Source: Cytophagales bacterium (GTDB lineage: Bacteria > Bacteroidota > Bacteroidia > Cytophagales > 172606-1). From it: 64,000 bases of DNA. Position numbers and translations under genes: made by a program. Below the pieces are notes generated by a model. It saw nothing but the letters and a program-made list of their open reading frames with translations, did not search any database and was not told where the DNA came from. This document shows positions 53,364 through 62,226 of this stretch, piece by piece (the first letter of the stretch is position 1; each line of letters begins with the position of its first letter). The stretch covers positions 125,503 to 189,502 of the forward strand of contig JAUJMU010000011.1 of NCBI GenBank assembly GCA_030446715.1, in the 5' to 3' direction.

Positions 53364-53719
53364 GAGTAACGAAAGAGGACATAACGGGGGAGCAGGATTG
53401 GTTAATCAATCCGCCCTTGTTATGTCCTTAGCGGAGGATACGGATAAGACCTGCGCTGGGTTTATTCCGGGGGAGATGAGAGGACACATTAGAAAACGCA
53501 CCTGACTGGTGGCAACGTACCACCGGAAACTGGCAGGCTTTTTAAAACGTTGCTGTTCTGGAACCACAACCAGTCCGGGATTGCTGCAGCTTCCGGTTCG
53601 GCAGCACAAGAAGAGCCGGCGACTGCTGCACAACTTCCAAACTTTCTGCCTGCGCAACGGCTTCGGGCACAATAATTGGTTAGCGTTCCGGTTAAGTACC
53701 ACAACCCATTTTTTACCTG
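53364..53719. other. divergent intergenic region, 356 bp
   Basis: It separates the receptor gene from the CAP gene. It contains a nested hairpin (53376-53428) close to the receptor start. A 90-codon plus-strand reading at 53509-53781 lacks any family pattern. No consensus promoter box was found. Confidence 0.5.
53376..53428 (-). promoter_or_regulatory. structured leader hairpin upstream of the outer-membrane receptor
   Basis: Outer arms 53376-53385 and 53419-53428 (10 bp, AGGACATAAC and complement) and inner arms 53395-53400 and 53407-53412 (6 bp) form a nested stem 12 bases before the start codon. If transcribed it would sit at the ribosome-binding site. It may be a regulatory leader, but no known riboswitch class is recognised. 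Confidence 0.5.
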
Positions 53720-54421
53720 ATGAGAATATTTTTTGCCTGCATCTTTTCGCTTTTGCCCGGCTTGCTCACTGCCCGGGATAACGCTCCGCTGTATTACCGG
53801 ATGGCCCGGCAGGAGTTTTTCAAGCTGCCTGACCTCAACCGGCCCATGAACCTCGCCCAGCCGGACCACGAACTGCTGGATGCCGCTTTGTTCCACGCCA
53901 CCAACGAGGTACGCTCAACCTACGGATTGCCGCCATTCACGTATGCTCCGGTATTGTTTGGAGCAGCTTCGTTTCACGCGCAGTCCATGATTGACCGGAA
54001 TTTTTATGATCATCAGAATAAAACCAGTCCCACTTATGCTACTCCCGACCGGCGCATCCGGACATTCGGGGGTAAATACCAGGTCACTGCCGAAAACATT
54101 GCCCAGTTTCAGACACTTGATCTGCCCCGGCAGTATTGCCCCCGCCGGCAAGCGGATGGCACCTACGGGTATTTTGATTGCCGCACCGGGAGGGCTTACC
54201 AGCCATTTACGTACGCGGCTTTTGCCCGGCAGGCAGTACAGAAGTGGATGGCCTCGCCGGGGCACCGGGCCAATATCCTCAACCGCGACCTGACGTACCT
54301 GGCTTGTGCGGCCCGGCTCAGCCGCAGTCCCGGTAGGAGCAAAACCGCTCCCTTTGCCCGGCCGGTACAGAACTTCGGCGGCTACCTGACCCGGCAGGAG
54401 CCACGGGCTTCAATAAAGTAG
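53720..54421 (+). CDS. CAP (SCP/PR1) domain secreted protein
   Basis: A 233-aa exported protein with a signal peptide (MRIFFACIFSLLPGLLTA). CAP motifs are present: NEVRSTYGLPPFTYAPVL, FHAQSMIDRNFYDHQ with His, AENIAQF with the Glu, MASPGHRANIL with the second His, and QNFGGYL. These residues make the CAP cavity tetrad. Bacterial CAP proteins are of uncertain function; some bind lipids or peptides. Two Cys (YCPRR and FDCRT, about residues 140 and 152) suggest a disulfide. It is followed by a 609-bp gene-free stretch. Confidence 0.87.
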   Translation: MRIFFACIFSLLPGLLTARDNAPLYYRMARQEFFKLPDLNRPMNLAQPDHELLDAALFHATNEVRSTYGLPPFTYAPVLFGAASFHAQSMIDRNFYDHQNKTSPTYATPDRRIRTFGGKYQVTAENIAQFQTLDLPRQYCPRRQADGTYGYFDCRTGRAYQPFTYAAFARQAVQKWMASPGHRANILNRDLTYLACAARLSRSPGRSKTAPFARPVQNFGGYLTRQEPRASIK

Positions 54422-54448
54422 CAGGACGGGAGATTGAAGTAGCTGCGC

Positions 54449-54476
54449 AATTTTAGATTATGAATTCTGAATTTTA
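54449..54476. repeat. degenerate heptanucleotide tract
   Basis: Units AATTTTA, GATTATG, AATTCTG, AATTTTA in 7-nt phase, the same word family as 28283-28310 and 21800-21889. Confidence 0.7.
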
Positions 54477-54541
54477 AGTGGAAATAAATAACTATCAGAT
54501 TTATAACTCCCAGACATCAGGGGTTAAAATCTATACTATAC

Positions 54542-54654
54542 TACGGTACATTTTCTTTTTTGCCACCAGGACACAAAGGCACGACGGTTCACTACCGCCA
54601 TCCCTTTGTGTTTTCTTCGTGTCTGGGTGACTTTGTGGCAGGTCATGTACCGTA
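54542..54654. repeat. 113-bp fold-back repeat
   Basis: The ends TACGGTACAT (54542-54551) and ATGTACCGTA (54645-54654) are perfect inverses. Inside, TGCCACCAGGACACAAAG faces CTTTGTG and TGTCTGGGTGACTTTGTGGCA with mismatches. The word CCACC-A-GACACAAAG is a recurrent intergenic palindrome in unrelated bacterial genomes in my experience; that comparison needs a search. Confidence 0.7.
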
Positions 54655-54697
54655 ATAAGTGCTTCGATAAAATTAGTTTAGACCGACTTTCCGCTCT

Positions 54698-54771
54698 GTC
54701 ATTCCCGCAGGGAATCTTCGTAGTAAAAGGACAGCCATTTGGTTACTACAAAGATTCCCTGCGGGAATGAC
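54698..54771. repeat. inverted repeat with 29-bp arms
   Basis: Arms 54698-54726 and 54743-54771 match at 28 of 29 positions (the exception pairs as G-U in RNA) with a 16-nt loop. The inner word ATTCCCGCAGGGAAT is itself partly palindromic. Confidence 0.8.
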
Positions 54772-54992
54772 CAAAGAGTAGTCTAAAGTAATTGTAGTGA
54801 TCTACTTATAAACCTATATTTGATTCTGCTTCGGTACTTGAGACTTGAGAGCCCACTGCCCGGGCAGCATTTCTTCTTGCTATTTACCGGCGCGGGGCAG
54901 ATCCCCCTGCCGGATCGAAAACATTATACCGGGTACAAGCCGTTAATACATTCAGGCCAGCTTAACTGAGAACCGCACAGTTACCCGCCCTT

Positions 54993-55027
54993 ATCATTTT
55001 CAATTGTTCACTGTCAATTTTCAAATT
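54993..55027. repeat. heptanucleotide tract ending at the DUF427 start
   Basis: Units ATCATTT, TCAATTG, TTCACTG, TCAATTT, TCAAATT in exact phase; three bases later is the DUF427 ATG. Confidence 0.75.
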
Positions 55028-55030
55028 ATT

Positions 55031-55312
55031 ATGAAGGCCATCTGGAAAGACAAAATCATCGCCCAGAGCGACAATACCGTAGTGGTGGAGGGGAATCATT
55101 ATTTCCCCAAAGAAGCCGTCCGAAAGGAATATCTGCAGGAAAGTGCCACGCACACCGTCTGCCCCTGGAAGGGAACCGCTTCCTACTACAGCCTGCAGGT
55201 AGACGGGGAAACCAACAAGGACGCTGCCTGGTACTACCCGCAGGCAAAAGACGCCGCCAAAAACATTGAGGGCCGCGTGGCTTTCTGGAAAGGGGTGAGA
55301 ATAAGCGAGTGA
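55031..55312 (+). CDS. DUF427 domain protein
   Basis: A 93-aa protein from the ATG at 55031 (MKAIWKDKIIAQSDNTVVVE); an upstream start at 55004 lies in the heptad tract. DUF427 proteins are single-domain beta-rich proteins with the pattern NHYFPKEAVRKEYLQESATHTVCPWKG and AAWYYPQAKDAAKNIEGRVAFW, all visible here. The conserved CPWKG and the Tyr pairs suggest a ligand pocket, but function is unknown. It is flanked on both sides by heptad tracts. Confidence 0.9.
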   Translation: MKAIWKDKIIAQSDNTVVVEGNHYFPKEAVRKEYLQESATHTVCPWKGTASYYSLQVDGETNKDAAWYYPQAKDAAKNIEGRVAFWKGVRISE

Positions 55313-55336
55313 ATAGTGGTAAGTGATTAGTAGAGA
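55309..55336. repeat. heptanucleotide tract starting in the DUF427 stop codon
   Basis: Units GTGAATA, GTGGTAA, GTGATTA, GTAGAGA. The first unit contains the TGA stop codon at 55310-55312. Confidence 0.7.
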
Positions 55337-55353
55337 CGCCATGCATGGCGTCT
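55330..55353. repeat. REP-like palindrome
   Basis: A perfect 20-bp palindrome (55334-55353, AGACGCCATGCATGGCGTCT) preceded by GTAG at 55330-55333, so close to the GTAG-headed REP form seen at 6293. Confidence 0.65.
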
Positions 55354-55398
55354 GTATCAGTCATAAAGGGTTTGGCGGAGGGTAAACAGTTGCGTCAG

Positions 55399-55476
55399 CC
55401 CACTGCTTACTGCCCACTGCCTACTCCCGACACCGCCCCTTGCGACTTACGACTCTGGACTTACGACTATTCCCTA
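55399..55476. repeat. degenerate heptanucleotide tract, 11 units
   Basis: Eleven units in strict phase (for example CCCACTG, CTTACTG, CCTACTC, TGCGACT, TACGACT, CTGGACT). Its end supplies the stop codon of the aldo/keto reductase (55474-55476). Confidence 0.85.
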
Positions 55477-56445
55477 CTGCGACCATTCCGTGGGCTTCCG
55501 GTCCCAGCGGTGGTCCTTCAGCTTTTCCAGCAGGTCCTGTGGCAAGCCTCTGCCGTCGCTGGTGGCGATATTGGACTTTACGTGCTTTGCCTGCCGCATG
55601 CCCGGTATGGTGGTGTGCACCTGCGGATGGCTGAGGATAAACCGCAGCGCCATCTCGGGCATGTTCATATTGGACGGCACCAGCGGCTTGAGCCGGTCGG
55701 CGTGCTCCACGCTGGAATGGAGGTTCTCGGGTACGAAGTACGTGCTTCGCCAGTCGCCGGGCGGGAAGGTGGTGTCTTTGGTAAGGGTGCCGGTAAGGGT
55801 GCCTTCGTCGAAGGGTACGCGGGCAATCACGCCAATGTTCAGCTTTTCGCAGAGCGGAAACAACTCGTCATCGGGGTTCTGATCGAAAATGTTGTAGATT
55901 ACCTGCACGGCGTCAACCAGGCCGGTTTTGAGCGTATCCAGCGCATTCCACGGCTCCCAGCGGTTGATGCTCACGCCCATGGCCCTTATTTTTCCTTCCT
56001 TCTTCAGTTCTTCCACGGACCTTTGCCAGCGTTCATCGTCCGCCCAGCTGTCTTCCCACACGTGAAACTGCTGTAGGTCAATGGTCTCCACGCCGAGGTT
56101 TTTGAGGCTTTTTTCGGTGTATTCGCGGATGTGGCCGGCCGGAAAGCAGTCGTCGAGGGTGAAGCCGCGCCGGGAGGGCCAGGTAAAGTTTTTGGGCGGA
56201 ATTTTGGTAGCAACGTAGAACTGCCTGCCCGCGTGCTTGCGGAGCAGGCTGCCTAATATCTGCTCACTTTTGCCTTCCCCGTAGCCCCATGCAGTATCGA
56301 AGAAGTTACAGCCCAGTTCCACGGACAGGTCCAGTGATCTTTGGATTTCGTTGTCGTCGGAGCCCGTCCAGCCGGCAAGGCCCCACATGCCGTAGCCGAT
56401 TTCGCTTACTTGCCAGCCAGTACGCCCAAAAGTTCGGTATTGCAT
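55474..56445 (-). CDS. aldo/keto reductase
   Basis: A 323-aa NAD(P)H-dependent reductase of the AKR superfamily. Signature GCNFFDTAWGYGEGKSEQILG carries the catalytic Asp and Tyr; Lys is in ATKIPP and the His in LQQFHVW. The phosphate-binding end (VHTTIPGMRQAKHVKSNI) is intact. Such enzymes reduce sugars, aldehydes or ketones; the substrate is unknown. The start MQYRTFGRTGWQVSEIG is exact. It is transcribed in the same direction as the following MDR gene. Confidence 0.93.
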   Translation of the reverse strand: MQYRTFGRTGWQVSEIGYGMWGLAGWTGSDDNEIQRSLDLSVELGCNFFDTAWGYGEGKSEQILGSLLRKHAGRQFYVATKIPPKNFTWPSRRGFTLDDCFPAGHIREYTEKSLKNLGVETIDLQQFHVWEDSWADDERWQRSVEELKKEGKIRAMGVSINRWEPWNALDTLKTGLVDAVQVIYNIFDQNPDDELFPLCEKLNIGVIARVPFDEGTLTGTLTKDTTFPPGDWRSTYFVPENLHSSVEHADRLKPLVPSNMNMPEMALRFILSHPQVHTTIPGMRQAKHVKSNIATSDGRGLPQDLLEKLKDHRWDRKPTEWSQ

Positions 56446-56575
56446 AATCTACAATTGATAAGTGGTGAATTAGGTTATACGGCTAACTGGAGAAATCAGC
56501 AATGGAAAATGAGCCGGATGTCGATTTAAGGCGTTTGATAGCGATTATTAAGAGGTACCCGACTCAGTAAGCCTG

Positions 56576-57613
56576 CTAAAAGGCCGGCTGATCTTCCGTC
56601 AGCACCACCACCTTGCCGGTTGTATGCCCGCTCAGGAAAGTATCCAGGGCTTTGGGCAAACCGGAGAACAGAAAAGTATGCCCGATATAGGGAGCCGGCA
56701 GGGCCAGAGCCATAATCTCGTCTACCAACTGTTGCATCAGGTCGGCCTTTTCGTAGAGCCAGATCAGGTTGAAAGCCATTACGGATTTATTCTGCGTGGG
56801 CATCCGCAGCGGGTCGAGCCGGGGCCGCCGCAAAAACTTCCAGATCAGCATGGGGTAGTTGGGGCTGGGGCCTTTCGGCGAAAAAGTGGCCGAGCCGTAC
56901 GTCACCAGCCGGCCCTGCGGAGCCATCAATTCGTAGCTCCAGGTAAAGTATTTGCCGCCGGCCGCTTCCAGCACCAGATTCAGTTCGCGGCCGCGCAGGG
57001 CTGCCAGCACATCCTGCTTGAATAGCTTACTCCGCACCACCCAGTCGTCGTAACCCTCCTGCTGCAGCAGCGGCACTTTGGCAGCGCTGCCCACCACACC
57101 AATGGTATACGCGCCCATCTTTTTGGCAATCCGGTTGGCCTGCAGACCCACGCCACCCGCCGCACTGTGGATGAGCACCGCTTGCTCCGGCTGGAGATTG
57201 CCCAGCGGCACCAGCGCGTAATACGCCGTGAGTACCTGCACCAGAAAAGCGGCTCCTTCGGCAAAGGACCAACCCTCGGGCAGCGGAATCACGTACCGGG
57301 CGTCGAGGTTCAGGTGCGTGGCGTAGGCCCCGAAGCGGGTAACGCCCATCACAAGGTCGCCCGGCTTCCAATCTTTTACCCCGCTGCCTGCGCTGATGAT
57401 TTTCCCGGCAAATTCGAGTCCGGGCACAAACTCTCCTTTCGGCGTGGCGCTGTAGAGGCCCATCATAGCAAACAGGTCAGCGTAGTTGAGGCCGATGGCT
57501 TGAACGGCTACCGTCACTTCGTGCGGCTGGGGATTGGGGAGTTCTTCCTGCCGCAACACGATGTTCCGCAGAGAGCCGGCTTTGGGAATTACGTACGCTT
57601 GTCGGGTGGTCAT
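56576..57613 (-). CDS. quinone oxidoreductase-like medium-chain dehydrogenase/reductase
   Basis: About 345 aa from the ATG at 57611-57613 (MTTRQAYVIPKAGSLRN); the longer reading from 57700 adds residues without family match. It belongs to the zinc-free MDR group: EVTVAVQAIGLNYADLFAMMG is the substrate-domain signature and IHSAAGGVGLQANRIAKKMGA the NAD(P)-binding turn. No Zn-binding cysteines are present. It reduces quinones or enones in relatives; the substrate is inferred. It follows the aldo/keto reductase gene upstream in direction, 130 bp apart. Confidence 0.9.
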   Translation of the reverse strand: MTTRQAYVIPKAGSLRNIVLRQEELPNPQPHEVTVAVQAIGLNYADLFAMMGLYSATPKGEFVPGLEFAGKIISAGSGVKDWKPGDLVMGVTRFGAYATHLNLDARYVIPLPEGWSFAEGAAFLVQVLTAYYALVPLGNLQPEQAVLIHSAAGGVGLQANRIAKKMGAYTIGVVGSAAKVPLLQQEGYDDWVVRSKLFKQDVLAALRGRELNLVLEAAGGKYFTWSYELMAPQGRLVTYGSATFSPKGPSPNYPMLIWKFLRRPRLDPLRMPTQNKSVMAFNLIWLYEKADLMQQLVDEIMALALPAPYIGHTFLFSGLPKALDTFLSGHTTGKVVVLTEDQPAF

Positions 57614-57797
57614 GGGATTTGAAGTAGTTCCTGACCGCAGTATACGGCAGAAATTGAAAAGAAAGCCTCCCGCCGTGGAGAACACCTCTGCGATAAGCAC
57701 AAACTCGGTTTCAGTTACTCCTCTTTATTGGAGGAATTTAATAATGCGATTTCTCATTGTGATCTTATTTATCGGATACCGAGCCACTACTCTCGTC

Positions 57798-58595
57798 TCA
57801 CATCTGTGGAAAGATGGTTTCCTTCAGCAGAATAGCCACGCCCATCACCAGCACGAACCAGCCGGAGGTGGTCTTTAGTTTCTGGCCGTCGATAAACTGC
57901 GTCAGGTAGCTGCCCATAAAGATGCCGCCAATGGCAATGGCGGACAGCAGCAGGATAAACTGAAAATCGATGGTCCGGCCGGCGTTGATGTCTCCCTCAA
58001 AACCGATCAGCGAATTGACCGCGATGATCAGCAGGGAAGTACCAATGACTTTTTTCATGGGTACCTTAGCCAGCAGAACCAGCGCCGGAATGATCAGAAA
58101 TCCGCCTCCGGCGCCTGCTGTGCCGGTAACCACACCTGCGGCGGTACCGTCGAGGGCAATCAGGGTAGCGTTGCAGGCTTGGTCTGCTGGTCGGGAGGGG
58201 TCAGTTTTCCGGCTGCGGATCATGGCCACCGAAGCCACCAGCATCAGCACGGCAAAAAGCACCATCAGGGCCAGCTCTCTGGTGACCGTAAAGCCGTTGA
58301 CTGTAAACAGATCCAACGGGATCAGCGGAATCAGCAGCCTCCGGGTCAGGTATACGGCAATAAAGGACGGAACGGCAAAGACAACTGCTTTTCTAAGGTC
58401 AACTCCCTGACCCAACATACTGCGCACCGCCCCCACCAGCGAAGTAACCCCCACAATGAACAGGGAGTAAGCCGTGGCCTGAGTAGGCTCAATGTGGAAC
58501 AGGTACACCAGTACGGGGACCGTAAGTATCGAACCTCCGCTGCCGGTTAACCCCAGGGAAATGCCGATGAGGGCCGAGGCCAGGTATCCGATCAT
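57798..58595 (-). CDS. TSUP (TauE/SafE) family transporter
   Basis: A 265-aa membrane protein from the ATG at 58593-58595 (MIGYLASALIGISLGLTGSGG); an upstream start at 58634 is less likely. Two repeats with glycine-rich motifs GISLGLTGSGGSILTVP and GVVTGTAGAGGGFLIIP, and about eight helices. It stands just downstream of the split YeeE/YedE genes on the same strand (87 bp), so it probably handles a sulfur compound such as sulfite, the product of sulfur oxidation or transport. Reaction inferred from the neighbours. Confidence 0.88.
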   Translation of the reverse strand: MIGYLASALIGISLGLTGSGGSILTVPVLVYLFHIEPTQATAYSLFIVGVTSLVGAVRSMLGQGVDLRKAVVFAVPSFIAVYLTRRLLIPLIPLDLFTVNGFTVTRELALMVLFAVLMLVASVAMIRSRKTDPSRPADQACNATLIALDGTAAGVVTGTAGAGGGFLIIPALVLLAKVPMKKVIGTSLLIIAVNSLIGFEGDINAGRTIDFQFILLLSAIAIGGIFMGSYLTQFIDGQKLKTTSGWFVLVMGVAILLKETIFPQM

Positions 58596-58681
58596 TTCTA
58601 TAAGGTTCTGGGTGTGCCGGCGCAAAGATGGCAAAGCCGGATGGAACGGGCAGGATAATCACCCAGGTAACCAACAACTAC

Positions 58682-59206
58682 TCAATGCGGCAGCTTCTCC
58701 CGCAGGTACCCGTACACCCACGTACCGGCAACGGCACTCAGCAGCGTGACGGTAATCACAGTGGCTCCCGTACCGATCTGGGCGAAAAGCGGCCCCGGAC
58801 AAGCTCCCGTCATGGCCCAGCCGAAGCCGAATAACAGCCCGCCATATACCTGGCCTTTGTGGAATTTTTTGGAAGGAAAGGTAATTTTCTCCCCGTGAAC
58901 CGTCTTGATATTCCACTTTTTGATGATCCACACCGACAGTATCCCCACCACAATGGCCGAACCCATTACACCGAACAAATGGAACGCCTGCAGCCGGAAC
59001 ATCTCCTGAATGCGGAACCAGGATACCAGTTCGGCCTTCACAAACACAATTCCGAATACCGTACCCACCAGCAGGTACTTCAGGTTGTGCCACCACGGGT
59101 GGGAAATCCGGGATTCGCTGACAGAAATTGGGTCAAGGGAGCGGACTTCGAAGTCGGTGTTCGTTTCCGGGAGTGGTGGTTCTTTTAATTTAACACGGGT
59201 AGACAT
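58682..59206 (-). CDS. YeeE/YedE-type sulfur transporter, C-terminal-half protein (DUF6691)
   Basis: A 174-aa membrane protein from the ATG at 59204-59206; longer readings in this frame are shadows of the next gene. It has about four hydrophobic segments and the signature GFGWAMTGACPGPLFAQIG with the Cys. YeeE family members carry thiosulfate or similar sulfur compounds through two Cys-containing helices; in many bacteria the two halves are separate genes. It follows the other half by 32 bp and precedes TSUP. Confidence 0.87.
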   Translation of the reverse strand: MSTRVKLKEPPLPETNTDFEVRSLDPISVSESRISHPWWHNLKYLLVGTVFGIVFVKAELVSWFRIQEMFRLQAFHLFGVMGSAIVVGILSVWIIKKWNIKTVHGEKITFPSKKFHKGQVYGGLLFGFGWAMTGACPGPLFAQIGTGATVITVTLLSAVAGTWVYGYLREKLPH

Positions 59207-59238
59207 GGCAATAGGAGGTGTATTGTTTCGGGATAGGG

Positions 59239-59811
59239 TTACAGGCTCAGAATCCACGGCAGCACAATGTTCGCCATTCCGAAGCCGCCGGCCATGAAGC
59301 AGCAGGTGGCCACCAGAGACGGCCATTGCAGGGTCGAAAGGCCAGTAATCGCGTGGCCCGAAGTGCAGCCGCCGGCGTAGCGGGTACCGAAGCCTACCAG
59401 AAACCCGCCCACCACCATCAGCAGAAAGCCCTTGCCGGTGAAAAGCATTTCCCAGTTGAAGAGTTCGGCGGGTACCAATGCCTCGTAACGGGTAATCCCG
59501 TAAGTCGCCAGTTCCGTTTGGAGGGCCGGATGCACCTGCACCGGTACAGGCGAAGCCAACAGGGTAGTCGCCAGAATACCGCCCGGCAGGATGCCGCCCA
59601 CGAAGTACAGGTTCCATGCTTCCTTCTTCCAGTTATACCGGAAAAAAGGAATGTTGGCTGGGATGCATGCTGCGCAGATGTGGCGCAGCGAGGAGGAGAT
59701 GCCGAAAGATTTGTTGCCGATGAGCAGCAAAGCCGGTACGGTAAGTCCGATCAGCGGTCCGGCCACGTACCACGGCCAGGGTTGTTTCAGAAGGTCAATC
59801 AGTTGTTGCAT
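59239..59811 (-). CDS. YeeE/YedE-type sulfur transporter, N-terminal-half protein
   Basis: A 190-aa membrane protein from the ATG at 59809-59811 ([20 protein letters not shown]). The signature [20 protein letters not shown] carries the Cys of the sulfur path; another Cys pair (HICAAC) is in the first third. With the adjacent 174-aa protein it makes a full YeeE/YedE transporter. It lies 73 bp downstream of acs. Whether thiosulfate or another sulfur compound is moved cannot be told from sequence. Confidence 0.87.
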   Translation of the reverse strand: MQQLIDLLKQPWPWYVAGPLIGLTVPALLLIGNKSFGISSSLRHICAACIPANIPFFRYNWKKEAWNLYFVGGILPGGILATTLLASPVPVQVHPALQTELATYGITRYEALVPAELFNWEMLFTGKGFLLMVVGGFLVGFGTRYAGGCTSGHAITGLSTLQWPSLVATCCFMAGGFGMANIVLPWILSL

Positions 59812-59884
59812 GCAGTTTCTAGGTATTGCTCCGGAAAAGATAAGCATAAGATTTATCTATGGGCCATTGCCCTGAAGAAGAACA

Positions 59885-61801
<1,917 letters not shown>

Positions 61802-61810
61802 AGATATAAA

Positions 61811-61834
61811 TGGTTAAACTATTGAATGGTTAGC
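61811..61834. repeat. octanucleotide tract of three units
   Basis: Units TGGTTAAA, CTATTGAA, TGGTTAGC in 8-nt phase, related to 46340-46379. It overlaps the stop codon of the response regulator (61830-61832). Confidence 0.6.
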
Positions 61835-62204
61835 CGGCTTGTGACGCCACTGCCAGTTCTTTCACCTTTTCCATCAGTACCCGCGTGGAAAAAGGCTTGG
61901 TCAGGTACAGACTCGCCCCGGCCTCGTAGCCTTTCCGGATATCCGTTTCCCGTCCCCTGGCACTTAGAAAAATGACCTTTGCAAGGCTGGTTTCCGGCAT
62001 GCTTTTCACGTAGCGGCACACGTCGTAGCCATCCACATCGGGCATCATTACGTCCAGGAGGATGATGTGGGGTTTTTCGCGCCGGATGGTTTCCATGGCC
62101 TCCGTGCCGTTGCGGGCAATAAAGACCTCGTAGCCGTGTTTGCGTAACAGAAACTCCAGTGACATCACTATGTTCGGTTCATCATCTACAATCAGTATTT
62201 TCAT
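61830..62204 (-). CDS. CheY-like single-domain response regulator
   Basis: A 124-aa receiver domain with Asp7-Asp8 (VDDEP), phosphoacceptor Asp51 (IILLDVMMPDVDGY), Thr/Ser near 81 and Lys103 (LYLTKPF). It has no output domain, so it must act through a partner or as a phospho-relay step. It lies between the kinase (22 bp upstream) and acs (28 bp downstream), and is very probably cotranscribed with both. It could be the cognate regulator of the kinase; how the signal reaches transcription is not visible. Confidence 0.95.
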   Translation of the reverse strand: MKILIVDDEPNIVMSLEFLLRKHGYEVFIARNGTEAMETIRREKPHIILLDVMMPDVDGYDVCRYVKSMPETSLAKVIFLSARGRETDIRKGYEAGASLYLTKPFSTRVLMEKVKELAVASQAG

Positions 62205-62226
62205 TGTCTGGTCTGATTAAAAGCCT

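Larger units (their letters stand above)
54422..55030. other. gene-free stretch of 609 bp packed with repeats
   Basis: Two large inverted repeats (54542-54654 and 54698-54771) and two heptad tracts (54449-54476 and 54993-55027) fill much of it. No gene is seen. It ends exactly at the DUF427 start codon. Confidence 0.6.
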
